Shown here piece by piece: positions 44,301 through 58,600 of a stretch of 64,000 nt of DNA. The notes under the pieces were generated by a model. The model saw nothing but the letters and a program-made list of their open reading frames with translations, made no database searches and was not told the origin of the DNA. How positions within the stretch are numbered: position 1 is the stretch's first letter; every line of letters starts with the position of its first letter. A program made the position numbers and the translations under genes. The stretch is from contig NW_020170411.1 in NCBI RefSeq assembly GCF_000524195.1, forward strand, positions 787,385-851,384. Direction: 5' to 3'. Source of the DNA: Echinococcus granulosus (Eukaryota; Platyhelminthes; Cestoda; Cyclophyllidea; Taeniidae).

Positions 44301-47300
44301 CAAATGGACACGACTTTACGGTACTTAACTTCTTATCAAGCCCATATAAAAACGAGTGAATAAAGAAGAGCCGCCTAAAATTAGAGTTGTAACATTTTAT
44401 TCCTAGCCAAATGAAGCAAAGTGTGGGGGATTCAAATAAACGTGTAAAAGATATGATGGCATGTAAGTCCTACTTGGCTATTCCATAAAGGAGCCTAGGT
44501 CTGGCTGTTGGAGAAACTAATAATGGGAAGGGCCGCAATTCCTGAGAAATTGCCCTTTAGTTGGTTTACGCAAATCTGATTTTCATTTCGAGAGTTTCTT
44601 TTCACAACTGACCGTTCACTACACATGACATTTAATTGGCAGACAAAACAGCTATAGCCAAAAAATATTGCTGGACTTTCTAGGTACTGGACAAAAATCG
44701 GCTTAAAACTTAAAAGAACTTGCTTGAATCAGAAATTTTCCGGTCAAATTAAAATGAAATTACCACTAAGCATTGCAAACTATTATACCACTACGTATTC
44801 TATGGACCACTTGGAAAGAATGTTTTCTAAAATTATACCATGGTAGGGTTAACTTAAACAAAGAGGAACTCGACTAGTTTGATTAAAAATTGATGCATAA
44901 ATGCTACAGAAGTTTATTTTGCCACATGTGTTTACAATTTGAGAGACGTAAGTGTTTCCCGCATTCAGTCGAGGTGAAGACAAACAAAAAGTTTTGAGCT
45001 ATGGGAATGATTTTTTGAGTGAAATGTTGTTAATGTTTAATGTTTTAATAGTTGAGCTTAGCGAAGTCAGTGATGGCTGAAAATACTGCATTTGTTTGAG
45101 GAATGAGAAGGTGAGTGAAACACGAAGGCGCACTTAAAGTCCGTCAACTTTAAAGTTCATCGGTAAAATCCAATCATAGTTGGCGTAAGGACATTTCCGA
45201 GCACTTGTTACTGTGTTGTACATGGAAAAGAATCAAAGCAGCCCATAAAAGTTGACAAAAAGTTCTACATTTACGTATGCACCAAATTCAGAAGTGATAT
45301 GCAAGATACGAAATACATTCGTCGCTTAAAATGGTCTCCGAACAGAAATACGGTCATCAAAAGTCTGTTTAAATAATCTCAAACCGTGAATTCACCTTAA
45401 GAAGGGCCAGTTAAAGTTCTATATGGTAATAATTTATGGCTGATTTCTATTAGGTGATGTCTCTTGTCATTAAGATTTGTGAAAAGAAGTAAGCGTTTAG
45501 ATTTCTCCAATAGATAGAGTATGAGGATAAAAATCGTGTTACTTGCAGATAAAGTTGTTAGCCCCTTCCAACCAATTGGTTTACCTTATCTCGAGTGAAC
45601 AGGGTCTTATTTCCCATATGATCTTACTACTTGGCTGTTGTGAAGACGTGAACTTACGCTGGTTGTACTTACTTGGAATTACATTTCACTGATCCGCCAA
45701 AATCGCTAAAACTCATTTGTGGGGATTTCCGTTTTTATTTGACAATTCCCTTGTCATTTATTTTTTCTTCGGGGTTTGTGGACAGCGTTATTCATTATGC
45801 TACATTCCCGCTAGTTGATTTGGTCTGTTTTAGAATCATTTTTAGATGAAGAATAAGGCTTTTTTTAGGTGGTTATTGTTAATCACGGCCTTTTGGAATG
45901 GAAAAATTTTTCAAAATTAATTGAATAGTATGTTTAGTTCATCAGACATTAACTTCTAATCAGGTCATTAAACGGTAGCACCCAATCTCAAGGGATGTGT
46001 GCATACACCGCATTTTTAGTATTTTTGAACTGTACACTGAAAAAACATTCCTTGCATCCATCGGATCAATTTTTCAGCGTTACTCCAAGTTCCCAACGAA
46101 GTGTCTTCTTGACCTACAACACCGTTTAATGGCAAATACAATGGCTAAGGCCCAAATACAAAAATATTTGTTACAGAATAGTACTTGTTTAAGTTGTCCT
46201 CTCTTCTGCACGAGCACTTCAGCCTTATACAGCCTCAATTCCCATCTTCGTGCAATGGCGTTCCCTTCGGGCCATTGCTGTTAATGGCTAAATAGTGAGT
46301 ACAACCTGAAGAAATTCGAAGTAATCACAAATCTGGGAAGACTAACACATTAGAAACAACACCAACAACAACAGCAAATAAGGTGGTTCTTCCTTAGAAA
46401 TAAAATCTTCATATAAAGCCTGATAAGATTTCACGGACTCATCAGGTGCCTGTAATAACGCATTCGCCGAAATGGCATCATAAATTATGATTTGAAGGAT
46501 AGGAAATAGCAAAGAGACGTATGATTAGCATGGAACGTACCCAACATGTTATCAGACCAAAAGTTAATGTGATACTAATTAGGGAATTATTTAACGCGCT
46601 TTACGGTTTATCAAGCTAAGGTATAAGAAAAGGTGGGATTTCAAAGCAAAAAGCAAAAAGAAAACACATGTCAAAAAATTCACTGTTGTTAGTTGAGACT
46701 ACTTCAGCGTTGGTGCAACAAATTTTTGCCTTGATTAATTACAACATATAGAGCAATAATTCACTCTGGTCATAAAAAATGAAGCCCTATTTTAACAGTA
46801 AAACTGTATCCCCAACTTCCAAAGCGACCTTCGTTCTAGCGGTGTACGTGAGCTTCAACTAACTATTGGCCAGCTTTATGCATGAATACAATTTTCTTTA
46901 TGCCAGGAAATGTGTGTCAATTGACTGTGCGCAATGTTGAGGAAGGGTGTATCCATGTGTTGTGTGAAAACACGCTCCCGATAACGCAAGCAGGTTTCCT
47001 ACACCATAGCAGCCTCCTCCTCGTTTAACTTTAAACGCTCGCTTAGATGTATCTTATCAGGACTACGCACTCAGGCCTTACGGGTGAAAAGCAGTTTTGA
47101 CTACTTTATCGCATTACTTTTCGCGGTGTGACATTTTGCGAATCAAACAATAGTGCATATTTGGCACACGATCTTACGGCGGAAACTTGCTTGTCCTCCT
47201 TTTAAATGAACTTTTTGATTTGCCTATAGTATGACATTGGAACGTCACGTATTAAAGTCCGAGCGTTTTGGTTTATCTAAGCTGCGTCAATCTTTATTCA

Positions 47301-50300
47301 ATCATAAATACGATTATTTTAAAGCAGCAATAACGGAGCCTTATTTGCTGGTTATTAACAGACTGGGGCGCGAGGCTGTACAATAATTACTCAATAAACA
47401 TTTACTAACATAACATTACAGAAATTATTCAAAGTCTGCTCTAATCGCAATCCCTATTTGTTACCGAGCTTCATTTTACTGAGACTTTGTCCGCAAGTCT
47501 CATCGTCAGAAATTTTTCTGCAGGAATGGAAGTAAAATTAATACATTTTCTGATATTTGTATGCAAAAAAAGTTGTCAGTGATTTTAGGTGATATCACGA
47601 CATTTAGATTTAAGCTGAAAATGCATAATTGCGAAACATCCTTAGTTATTTAACTTACACGAATGAAAAATTCCACACAAAGAGAGCTTGGTTGTCGACA
47701 TCTCATTGGAATATCTTTGCTGCGCTGTCTAAACTGGCTTTATCCAAGATGTCATTTCAAAGAAGCTCCTTGCTTCTAAGGCTTTCATTTGCCTTTGTCC
47801 TAGTTTATTGTCTAGTTCAAAAAAGCCGTTTTGGGACTGAATACTGCCATTTAGATGTACTCCCAACTTCTTTGTAGGAATAATCCTTAAAAAACTGTGG
47901 CAGGCGATAGCAATTAAAGAAAGCACCTCAGAACTACCCTGTAATACAAGTTTGATTGCAGCTTCTAACTAACAAGCCATCTGCTTCACTAGTCTGATGA
48001 TTGTGACATCAATTCCATTTCCCGACGGGAATGCAAATCCCTTCTCCTTTAAAAAATTTTATTACCCTTTTACAAACAATACGTTGTGTCCTCTGCAGAT
48101 TAGTTTTCCCGATCACAGGACTTGAAGCCGGAGATAAATACCAAGAAAGACGAAAGTTCTGGATTTCGGGAAAATTGGTTTTGAGTAATAACTGTACTTT
48201 TGTTCCGAGTCAAATTAATTACAGCAGCTGGGCACAAAGTCCCCCTCACTGACCTCTTCCAGACATATAAAAGTCATCTTTAAGTAATTTGCAAATATAA
48301 TTACTCAGCAATAGAAAATTTGATTGATCAAGCAGAGTTAGCTATGTCACATAAATGTGGTTCCATAGCCCAATTTTTGCAAAATTTTGGCTGAAGTTTC
48401 GTGGAAGGTATAAGCCTCTTTCTCCCACTCCAACCTGTCCTCTTCTAATCTATTCTCCAATTTTTCCACCATTTCCAGTACCACTCGTTCAAGTTGAAAA
48501 TGAAGTGACTGTAGATGCGACTCCAGTTTGGCAATTTGCTCATCCTTTTCGTTGATTAACTCGTCTTTTGCCGAAATCACCTTATCGCGCTCCGCTTTCA
48601 AGTCACAATTCTCCTTCCTCAATCGAGCTATGGCCTCCTTTGACTCGTGCACGCGAAGCATGAAGAGACGCTGCAACAGTTTGTACTGAGTGTTGACGCA
48701 AGCCGTGGCAAGTTTCGCCTCATTTTGATTAAGTACAATGCGTTCTCTCAACCGGCGAATGAGCCTTCTGGCCTCATATTTATCGGCTTTGAGATTTTTT
48801 TTCACTGTTGTGTCGATTGCTGCTCGAAGTTTTAGACCATTCATTTTTGCCTGTATGGAGCCTGCTTCATTCGATAACGACGGAACAATGTTGTCGTTCT
48901 TATTTTCTTTTTTCTTTGGTGACATTCTCTCTCGCACGCGAGTTCTGCAACAACTGTATTAGCGCCTAAGTGGGATTTTGTGTTTAAATCGGCTGGATCG
49001 ATGGAGCAGGGATAAATCGAATCGGAGTCTCTTTTAAATCTTAACCCACTTAACATTTCAGAGCGTGGTGCTGATTTGTGTATTTTTAAGTACAACTTGA
49101 TTTTCTATTTGCTATGTAATAACAGACTTCTTTATAAGCACTCAAAACACATACCTTGCTTTCTTTTTTAATTTGAACCTCAAATGGATGCGTCTTTTTC
49201 TGAAGGTGAAAAAAACAGCATTACTTACACCATTTGACCTCCTAGACAATACGAATTTTAAAACAGTGTTTGTAATACCGAGTGAAACGGCTTTCAAATT
49301 CAGTTCGACCACGAAGTGTTACGTGAGATGGTATTTCTTGAGTTGCGCTGGCGTAATATCTTTTTTGCCAACATCAGTTGTAACTTTCCTCACTAGTTTT
49401 CCTAGTCCACCTTGCTTAATTACCCAATTCTGCCTATTTTAAGTAAGCAAAAATAAATTTTTTTTTTCTGTTTAAGTCTTACTCATTGATATACTGTATC
49501 GTTTTATTAGCAACAGAATTTTGGCATTGTGCTATATGTGTTGAGATCTTAAGGGCTGGGGATCCGCTTCATCAGGTTTAATTTAATGCCTGCATGAGGA
49601 AATGAATTATGGTGCTGGCAATGTGTGGGACATGCTGGGATATGTGCGATGGGGATGCAACTTCTACCGACAGTCAATGTTGCGCCGACTGGTTCAAAAG
49701 TGTTACTTTAAGAAGTAACAAATACGCTAAGCTCCTTTTCGCTAGAACATAGTTTGCAGTTTCAGCAGCACTCATCTTGATAGATTTTAAGCGATAACAC
49801 ACAACTTTTTATCATCAAAGTTATGTTGCTTTTAATCTGGACAATTTTATGCCTTTTGAAAGTGTAAAATATGTCAGTAGGTTAGTTTTGCATTTTCAAA
49901 CCAAAACTAAAATCTAGTCGCGGATGTGAAACAAAGATATCCACGCTCAAAGTCCTGTTAGTGATTGTACTCAAGCAATTCAGTTGGTTAGACCCTCAAT
50001 GCAGCCTGAAAACATAACCAACGATGATAACGAGCAGCAAAGAATAAGTTTTATTATAACTACTAGATTGCTAAAGGGTGGTAACAGGAAACAGCAATCA
50101 GACTTTCTTATAACACATGGTTTTGTTTTGCACTTATGCTAATCCATTTTGCAAAGACAATACGTTTTTATTTGCAAAAAAAGTGATTTTTACTTCTCAA
50201 GTCTAGGCCGCTGGACGCAAAAGTGAACCTGCTGTTTGACAACGAGCCTAACGCTAATGGGAGATTTTGTAGTGCAAAGGAAGTGGACTGAATCAAAAAT

Positions 50301-52654
50301 ATTTCTCACTTGGTAGTTCAACGTTCTTTGAGCCTTCTGAAGCCTATTATAGAACTCAAATTGTAAGTTGCATTGAGATTTGCGCCATTAAAATGGAACA
50401 CGTTTTGCAATTATTCTGTTTGCTCCATCAGTGACTTCGAATTTTTCATAGGTCAAAGTAATTTGTGTCCAAAAAGCGACACGACCAGTGAAACCGTGGG
50501 CTTGGTGCATGCTTGTTTGTTTGAGGTTACCAGGCCCCTGTAAAATTGGAGGTTCCGTAACTCATAAAATTACGGCTGAGAAGGTTCCATATAGAAGCCA
50601 TCATTCAAAAATAACGTAAACACATTTAAGTGTACGATAACGTAGCAACTTCTGCAGCCCGTTCGACTGATATTTGCTGATGGATAAACCACTTAACTCA
50701 AGCTCTAATCCCCCCTTATTATAAAGGATGTGTCGGCAATCTTGCACACGGCTGTTTGGTGAGGACGCAGTGTTTTCAACTAACGGGAGAACTTGAAGAG
50801 CGCTAATTGCCTAGCGCCGACTTCAATCATTTACTCTTGGCTGAACCAAATAATATGATTCTGCATTTCCTTTTCTTTGAGGTAGGTAACTTACTGATTA
50901 CAGCCTCTAATTGCGCCCAAACTGGAATTTACAAGTCTTGTTTTAGCTTAAAATACATAATTTCCCGACTTTTATGATTATGTTTTCCACATTTGCTCCC
51001 TTTAATTTAATCAAATATTCAAATTCTTCGGCATGAAAACATCTCCTATATTTTTGAATTGAGAGCAAGCACATTAGACGATGTAAATTAAGTTTGACAA
51101 ACTAATGCATTTTGAACTTGCCCCGGTGATTCCAGGGTACAAAATACGCATAATTAAACAACACTTTCAATTTAAAACGCTTCATAAAATTTTGACAGAA
51201 ACTTCATTGTAATTAAAAAGGACAAGGCAAGGTGCTTTTACCTAACTCAAATTTTGAGAAATTTGGTCAGAAGCTCAAATCCATGTGACAGGAAGCAGTT
51301 TGATGGCTGGATCGCTGGGTCCGTGATGGCAGTGGCGCCGCGTCAAATATGGTCGAGTCACTACCTACTTTTTTCTACTTGACTGTAGCAGGGCTTTGTA
51401 TATCGGTGTTGGATTCAAGAACCTGAGGTGTAAAGAACCTTTTCGTCCTCAAAACTAAATTTCTGTTGAAAATAGATATGAGTGGTGTAAACTGTGCAAT
51501 AGCTTATTGCATCTAAAGGCGTCGAAATAACTAAAATATTTTTGAGATGCCTTGAGAGAAGGCTGAGGACTCGTATTTCTTATTATCTTATAAATATGAC
51601 AAACTCGGGAGGGGCTATTAAATTCATCAAATTGAAATACACATCAGAGTTAGATTAGAGGAGATTCGAGATGATACAAGTTGACAATTAGGTGACTAAT
51701 CACATTTTACTCAACACCACTGATCAGTTGACAGGAATTTTTCTTACATCCAATGGCACAACTTTGTCTTGATACACCCTAACGATAAACGTATAACAGT
51801 GTGATGTTTCAAATACTTTCGTCCTTTTCCTTTGCCTCCTCAGCAATATCTTGTTATTCAATTATCACTTCAACTCGTCTACATTCAAGATGACCCTTAA
51901 ATGATTTGAATCTTTAGTAAGAAAATAGTTGACTCGAAATGAAATTAGTTAATAACTTGTCTTGTTTTGTATAACTTTAATTATAGTCAAATAAATGAAT
52001 GTGCTCGGCTTTAATGTCTGCAGCTGCATATTTGCAAACGTTTAAAACAGCAATAGTTTGACATTTGCTTATTTCGGTGCACTAGTTTCCGACCAGAAAT
52101 GCAATTTCAATTTACGGTAAAAAGTAAATGAAAGGTGTTCAACTTATTGCGCTATCAAGGCGTGTGAGGGCTTGCATAATGTTTTAAGAGAAGTGTCTCC
52201 AGGATGCATATGTATTTGTACAGTCTCTTACCTTGACATAATTTTATCATTTTAGTCAAGTAAGTCTATTATTTAATAAGAGAGCAGAATTCCGATGCAT
52301 AACGATTAAGGCGAAACTAAAACGCCTGTTGGGTGTATGTCAGTAAAAAGTTGGAGCTGAAAAACTGTTCAAGTATTAAGACATGGCAATTTAAAGCATC
52401 CTATTTTAGGTAAAGCTCCGTTTTAAAATTGCATAGCCATCGAGACACTGAAGTTTTCATAACTATTTTTGATTTTCGAATTCCCTCAAACATGTTAACG
52501 GATAAAAGAGGTAAAATAACATCCTGGGAGATGAAATAAAGTTGGTTCGACGGATGGCCCATAGCTATTATCAACCTGGATGGAGCCCCTTCGCACATTC
52601 GCCTACCTCAATTCCAAAGCAACTCTTACATAAATTCAAACTCATAATTAGGCG
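41309..52654 (+). repeat. Tandem direct duplication, copy 1 (11,346-bp unit)
   Basis: Sequence from TAGAGGGAG at 41309 to AATTAGGCG at 52654 recurs immediately, in the same orientation, from 52655. Every landmark I compared is displaced by exactly 11,346 bp, and all deduced peptides are identical. To the left of 41309 the flank (AATAAA) differs from the end of the unit (TTAGGCG), so the left limit is sharp. No terminal inverted repeats, target-site duplication or transposon gene is visible at the edges. The unit is AT-rich and carries one recognisable gene (minus strand, 48347-48925). The rest (41309-48346 and 48926-52654) shows only short unsupported frames. Confidence 0.97.
48347..48925 (-). 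CDS. Coiled-coil protein resembling DRC12/CCDC153, copy 1
   Basis: An intact single-exon frame of 192 residues, from ATG at 48925 to TGA ending at 48347. The frame extends four codons further upstream only through a GTG, so the ATG is preferred. The N-terminus is lysine-rich (MSPKKKENKN). Residues about 45-170 form a nearly continuous charged heptad-type coiled coil with basic and acidic blocks (YEARRLIRRLRERI; NEKDEQIAKLESHLQSLHFQ). The C-terminus has EEDRLEWEKEA followed by an ILQKLGYG tail. The layout (lysine-rich start, EKDxxIAxLxxH block, a WE motif, a short hydrophobic tail) and the length resemble CCDC153/DRC12, a subunit of the nexin-dynein regulatory complex in motile axonemes. Coiled coils give misleading similarity, so the family call is moderate. 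A TTGCAG acceptor-like sequence ends 19 bases before the ATG, suggesting an upstream non-coding exon or trans-splicing. A minus-strand AATAAA lies at 48063-48058. Confidence 0.75.
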   Translation of the reverse strand: MSPKKKENKNDNIVPSLSNEAGSIQAKMNGLKLRAAIDTTVKKNLKADKYEARRLIRRLRERIVLNQNEAKLATACVNTQYKLLQRLFMLRVHESKEAIARLRKENCDLKAERDKVISAKDELINEKDEQIAKLESHLQSLHFQLERVVLEMVEKLENRLEEDRLEWEKEAYTFHETSAKILQKLGYGTTFM

Positions 52655-55600
52655 TAGAGGGAGTTTTATTACATAATGTTTAGTCACTTTTGAAATCAGT
52701 TCACTCAACGAAGGTAGCATGCAAATACTTCTTGAAAGAAACAAAAAATATTCATGATGTCTGGATAAAGTTACCAATGTCGTTTTTCTCCGAATGGCAT
52801 GCAAAATATTACAAAGGCGAAGAAGTTTCTAATTATACTGCAAAAAAACCTTTGTACTATAATCATTGTCAAATTTCAAATCTAACAATTTTTCCCTTCC
52901 GATTAATTAATTTTGATCGTTTGCATTATGCATATTAATTAAACTTGGAAAACATTTAAGACGCAATACCCAAGGAATGAGCGAAGTGCCATGAGAGTGG
53001 TGTCAGTTATTCAAATAAATGCAATTTGGTAGTTGTGCCGAGCTATAATAGAATTGTTGTGGCCAAAGCTCACTATAAATCGGTTATTACGCAACCAAAA
53101 GGATAGCGAAGATGCGCGATAAATAAGCGAGTAAAAGGTGTTTGGTAGGTTTAGTAGATAGCTGTCGCCAAATGCAAAAATTATCGGGAAGTTTCCACCT
53201 CTGTACGCAAAATATTTCGCCACAGAAAGAGTGCTTTAGGCAACTTTAAGTGTACTTAATCAAATTCATATAAACTCGTTTTGGAAGGAGAAGAAGGTGT
53301 GTGCAGAAGGATGGATGCACGTGTATGAATTGTAGCATAACGACGCCTGTGTCACATTACACCGCTTCCGCAATTCTGGCTCTGCTTGCCATTCTTCGAA
53401 TGGCTCACCGTTCAAATGGCACAGCTTTAAGGTTTCCTGTCAATACAATGACCTAACAGATCAAGAATTGTGTGATGTTTTTTTATAAAAATGAGAGTGA
53501 AAGGTTATGAGGTTCTTTAGAAACGTGTTTACAAGAAAAAGTTAAAAAAGAAGGTCAGTAAATACGTTCCATTTGTTTATTTTAACTGACATGGGCTATA
53601 ACATCAACGCCTCAAAGAAGTTGTGGTTTGTATGCAAAACTTGCGGAAGACTTCTTCCAAAACTTTCCTTAAGCATGACCATATTTGTGTGTTTAAAGAC
53701 TGTTGTAAAGATGCATCTGAATTTTGTGCATCATTTGTAGTCATTTGCTTTGCAGGAGGAAAGGGAGAGTTAACCTAGCTAAGGCCACAAATAATAGTTC
53801 GACCATAATTTGGACAGTAGGTTTAGCTTAATAATTGTTCCAACAACTTGATGGTTGCCTTTTTCCATTTGAAAACACATTTTTTAGCCAAAGATGAGCG
53901 ATATGCAAATGAATCAGCCACGGCCCACTACCTAGGATCAGCAGTCTGAGCCATGTTTGACACATTGTAAAAAATTGTAAATATGGTGTAATTAGTAATT
54001 TACGTTTATTTGCATGTCGACTGTAGCAAGTAGATACAAGTTAATACTACCCATTAACCCATCGCCAAGTCGGGTATGTCAAAAGTTATCCAGTACAAAT
54101 TCTGACTGTGTTGAGCAAATAGCACAATAATCTATTTTTAAAATTTGTGAAACAAAAAAGTTTTCAGGCTCATCATAATCCAAATTTTTAAAATTGTCGC
54201 TTTGCCAGCACGTTCGGCCCATATACCACCTATATTTAACGTCCTGTTGAATCGGCTAATGCTTCTCGTTCTGCCACAAATAGATTCGCAAAAAAACTTT
54301 GTATTTAGATAAAAAGAGACCTTTGCCCATCCTGCTGCGGCATTTGAGTCTTGCAGTTCATTGCTGCACACTTCACTCCTGCTTGCAGCACGAGTTTTGA
54401 AAAACTAGTTTTAAAATGATTCATATGTTGGGAAGTTTTACCGAAGCCCCAAAATTAGGTCCTGTACGACTATCTGGAGCAAACAAAACTACTTACTTTT
54501 GAAAAATTATAATTTTTAAGAGCGCACAATTAGTAAAGGCGTACTGACAACGATAGTTTTATCACTATGTGCCTGTGAACAATTGAAAGCCACGTTGAAG
54601 ATACGAAAATGCCCACTGGAACGCGAGTAATTACGTGGTAGCAGTGACTTTGTATTATGGGCTGTGATTGAGCACACTCCCATCGGGAAGCCACGTCGGG
54701 CCTCTCAAGCATCGGAGCACCCTTTTTTATCGAGGAGCGCCGTGTATGGACAGTACAAATTCTTGGATGGAATGCAGTTGTGAGTAGTTCTTCTGCAATA
54801 CATTAGATTGAATTTCCTATCGCACTTGGAGTCCAGTCATTTAACGGATCTGTAGCTGGATGCAATGTATCCTTAGCTGATGAACGTCTACTTTTGAATT
54901 AATAGATAATGTGCTGTCAACACTTCTTGATCTTGCGCGCACTTGTCATCCTTTACCATCAATACATCTTCAAAACAAGCGAGTTAAATCCGTAAATGAA
55001 GTGGCATCTATTTCCATGAAAAAAAATTAGGATGCAAACTACATAATAAAACAAAGCGTTATGAGCACTTAGTTCAAAATTTTTACGGTTTAATAAAGGG
55101 AGTTTAATCATAGGTGCGTTCAGATGTTTAGTCTTTAAAAATTGGTATTTTGAATTACTGTGAACAGGATTAACCCTTATTTTCGTTGCGTGGACATGGC
55201 ACAGCAGAATTATTTTATTCAGAAATGCTTGCAGTTATAAAATAAGTCGATTTCTAAACCTAGTGAATTCCAGAGGCTGCGGGCTCTAGTCCCCTCAATT
55301 GCCTTTCGTTGTATTTTAAAAGCAGCGGAGCATCCCCTTCTCATTTAAACCGACTTTGATAAAATTGTTCTTTTATCTTTCCATTCTCCTACCCTTGTAA
55401 GGATAAATGTCCACACAGCTTTGCATTCGCCTAATAATTAAAGCCCGTAGAAAAATCATGTTTTGTTCCACAGTTACCTATTCCCATAGAATTTCACTAT
55501 TTACTGTTAAATTTAGAAATGAACCATACGTATCCCGCTAGACAGCAATTTGCATGAAGCATAGTCCATGAGATTTTGACTGAGAGCATATCTCTCCATT

Positions 55601-58600
55601 AATTCTGCTCAATGTGCATCTCTTTTTTCATTGTAAAAGGTGTTCACAAATGGACACGACTTTACGGTACTTAACTTCTTATCAAGCCCATATAAAAACG
55701 AGTGAATAAAGAAGAGCCGCCTAAAATTAGAGTTGTAACATTTTATTCCTAGCCAAATGAAGCAAAGTGTGGGGGATTCAAATAAACGTGTAAAAGATAT
55801 GATGGCATGTAAGTCCTACTTGGCTATTCCATAAAGGAGCCTAGGTCTGGCTGTTGGAGAAACTAATAATGGGAAGGGCCGCAATTCCTGAGAAATTGCC
55901 CTTTAGTTGGTTTACGCAAATCTGATTTTCATTTCGAGAGTTTCTTTTCACAACTGACCGTTCACTACACATGACATTTAATTGGCAGACAAAACAGCTA
56001 TAGCCAAAAAATATTGCTGGACTTTCTAGGTACTGGACAAAAATCGGCTTAAAACTTAAAAGAACTTGCTTGAATCAGAAATTTTCCGGTCAAATTAAAA
56101 TGAAATTACCACTAAGCATTGCAAACTATTATACCACTACGTATTCTATGGACCACTTGGAAAGAATGTTTTCTAAAATTATACCATGGTAGGGTTAACT
56201 TAAACAAAGAGGAACTCGACTAGTTTGATTAAAAATTGATGCATAAATGCTACAGAAGTTTATTTTGCCACATGTGTTTACAATTTGAGAGACGTAAGTG
56301 TTTCCCGCATTCAGTCGAGGTGAAGACAAACAAAAAGTTTTGAGCTATGGGAATGATTTTTTGAGTGAAATGTTGTTAATGTTTAATGTTTTAATAGTTG
56401 AGCTTAGCGAAGTCAGTGATGGCTGAAAATACTGCATTTGTTTGAGGAATGAGAAGGTGAGTGAAACACGAAGGCGCACTTAAAGTCCGTCAACTTTAAA
56501 GTTCATCGGTAAAATCCAATCATAGTTGGCGTAAGGACATTTCCGAGCACTTGTTACTGTGTTGTACATGGAAAAGAATCAAAGCAGCCCATAAAAGTTG
56601 ACAAAAAGTTCTACATTTACGTATGCACCAAATTCAGAAGTGATATGCAAGATACGAAATACATTCGTCGCTTAAAATGGTCTCCGAACAGAAATACGGT
56701 CATCAAAAGTCTGTTTAAATAATCTCAAACCGTGAATTCACCTTAAGAAGGGCCAGTTAAAGTTCTATATGGTAATAATTTATGGCTGATTTCTATTAGG
56801 TGATGTCTCTTGTCATTAAGATTTGTGAAAAGAAGTAAGCGTTTAGATTTCTCCAATAGATAGAGTATGAGGATAAAAATCGTGTTACTTGCAGATAAAG
56901 TTGTTAGCCCCTTCCAACCAATTGGTTTACCTTATCTCGAGTGAACAGGGTCTTATTTCCCATATGATCTTACTACTTGGCTGTTGTGAAGACGTGAACT
57001 TACGCTGGTTGTACTTACTTGGAATTACATTTCACTGATCCGCCAAAATCGCTAAAACTCATTTGTGGGGATTTCCGTTTTTATTTGACAATTCCCTTGT
57101 CATTTATTTTTTCTTCGGGGTTTGTGGACAGCGTTATTCATTATGCTACATTCCCGCTAGTTGATTTGGTCTGTTTTAGAATCATTTTTAGATGAAGAAT
57201 AAGGCTTTTTTTAGGTGGTTATTGTTAATCACGGCCTTTTGGAATGGAAAAATTTTTCAAAATTAATTGAATAGTATGTTTAGTTCATCAGACATTAACT
57301 TCTAATCAGGTCATTAAACGGTAGCACCCAATCTCAAGGGATGTGTGCATACACCGCATTTTTAGTATTTTTGAACTGTACACTGAAAAAACATTCCTTG
57401 CATCCATCGGATCAATTTTTCAGCGTTACTCCAAGTTCCCAACGAAGTGTCTTCTTGACCTACAACACCGTTTAATGGCAAATACAATGGCTAAGGCCCA
57501 AATACAAAAATATTTGTTACAGAATAGTACTTGTTTAAGTTGTCCTCTCTTCTGCACGAGCACTTCAGCCTTATACAGCCTCAATTCCCATCTTCGTGCA
57601 ATGGCGTTCCCTTCGGGCCATTGCTGTTAATGGCTAAATAGTGAGTACAACCTGAAGAAATTCGAAGTAATCACAAATCTGGGAAGACTAACACATTAGA
57701 AACAACACCAACAACAACAGCAAATAAGGTGGTTCTTCCTTAGAAATAAAATCTTCATATAAAGCCTGATAAGATTTCACGGACTCATCAGGTGCCTGTA
57801 ATAACGCATTCGCCGAAATGGCATCATAAATTATGATTTGAAGGATAGGAAATAGCAAAGAGACGTATGATTAGCATGGAACGTACCCAACATGTTATCA
57901 GACCAAAAGTTAATGTGATACTAATTAGGGAATTATTTAACGCGCTTTACGGTTTATCAAGCTAAGGTATAAGAAAAGGTGGGATTTCAAAGCAAAAAGC
58001 AAAAAGAAAACACATGTCAAAAAATTCACTGTTGTTAGTTGAGACTACTTCAGCGTTGGTGCAACAAATTTTTGCCTTGATTAATTACAACATATAGAGC
58101 AATAATTCACTCTGGTCATAAAAAATGAAGCCCTATTTTAACAGTAAAACTGTATCCCCAACTTCCAAAGCGACCTTCGTTCTAGCGGTGTACGTGAGCT
58201 TCAACTAACTATTGGCCAGCTTTATGCATGAATACAATTTTCTTTATGCCAGGAAATGTGTGTCAATTGACTGTGCGCAATGTTGAGGAAGGGTGTATCC
58301 ATGTGTTGTGTGAAAACACGCTCCCGATAACGCAAGCAGGTTTCCTACACCATAGCAGCCTCCTCCTCGTTTAACTTTAAACGCTCGCTTAGATGTATCT
58401 TATCAGGACTACGCACTCAGGCCTTACGGGTGAAAAGCAGTTTTGACTACTTTATCGCATTACTTTTCGCGGTGTGACATTTTGCGAATCAAACAATAGT
58501 GCATATTTGGCACACGATCTTACGGCGGAAACTTGCTTGTCCTCCTTTTAAATGAACTTTTTGATTTGCCTATAGTATGACATTGGAACGTCACGTATTA

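Noticed and set aside
45997..46284. A 95-residue plus-strand frame present in both copies (also 57343-57630)
   Set aside because: It opens with GTG rather than ATG, has no recognisable domain or coding-like pattern, and lies in AT-rich intergenic DNA.
48841..49095. An 84-residue minus-strand frame overlapping the 5' end of the coiled-coil gene
   Set aside because: It is an out-of-frame shadow of the DRC12-like gene and its leader.
52571..52804. A 77-residue minus-strand frame crossing the repeat junction
   Set aside because: It is a hybrid of the end of one copy and the start of the next; the copy-1 version ends differently, and neither resembles a protein family.
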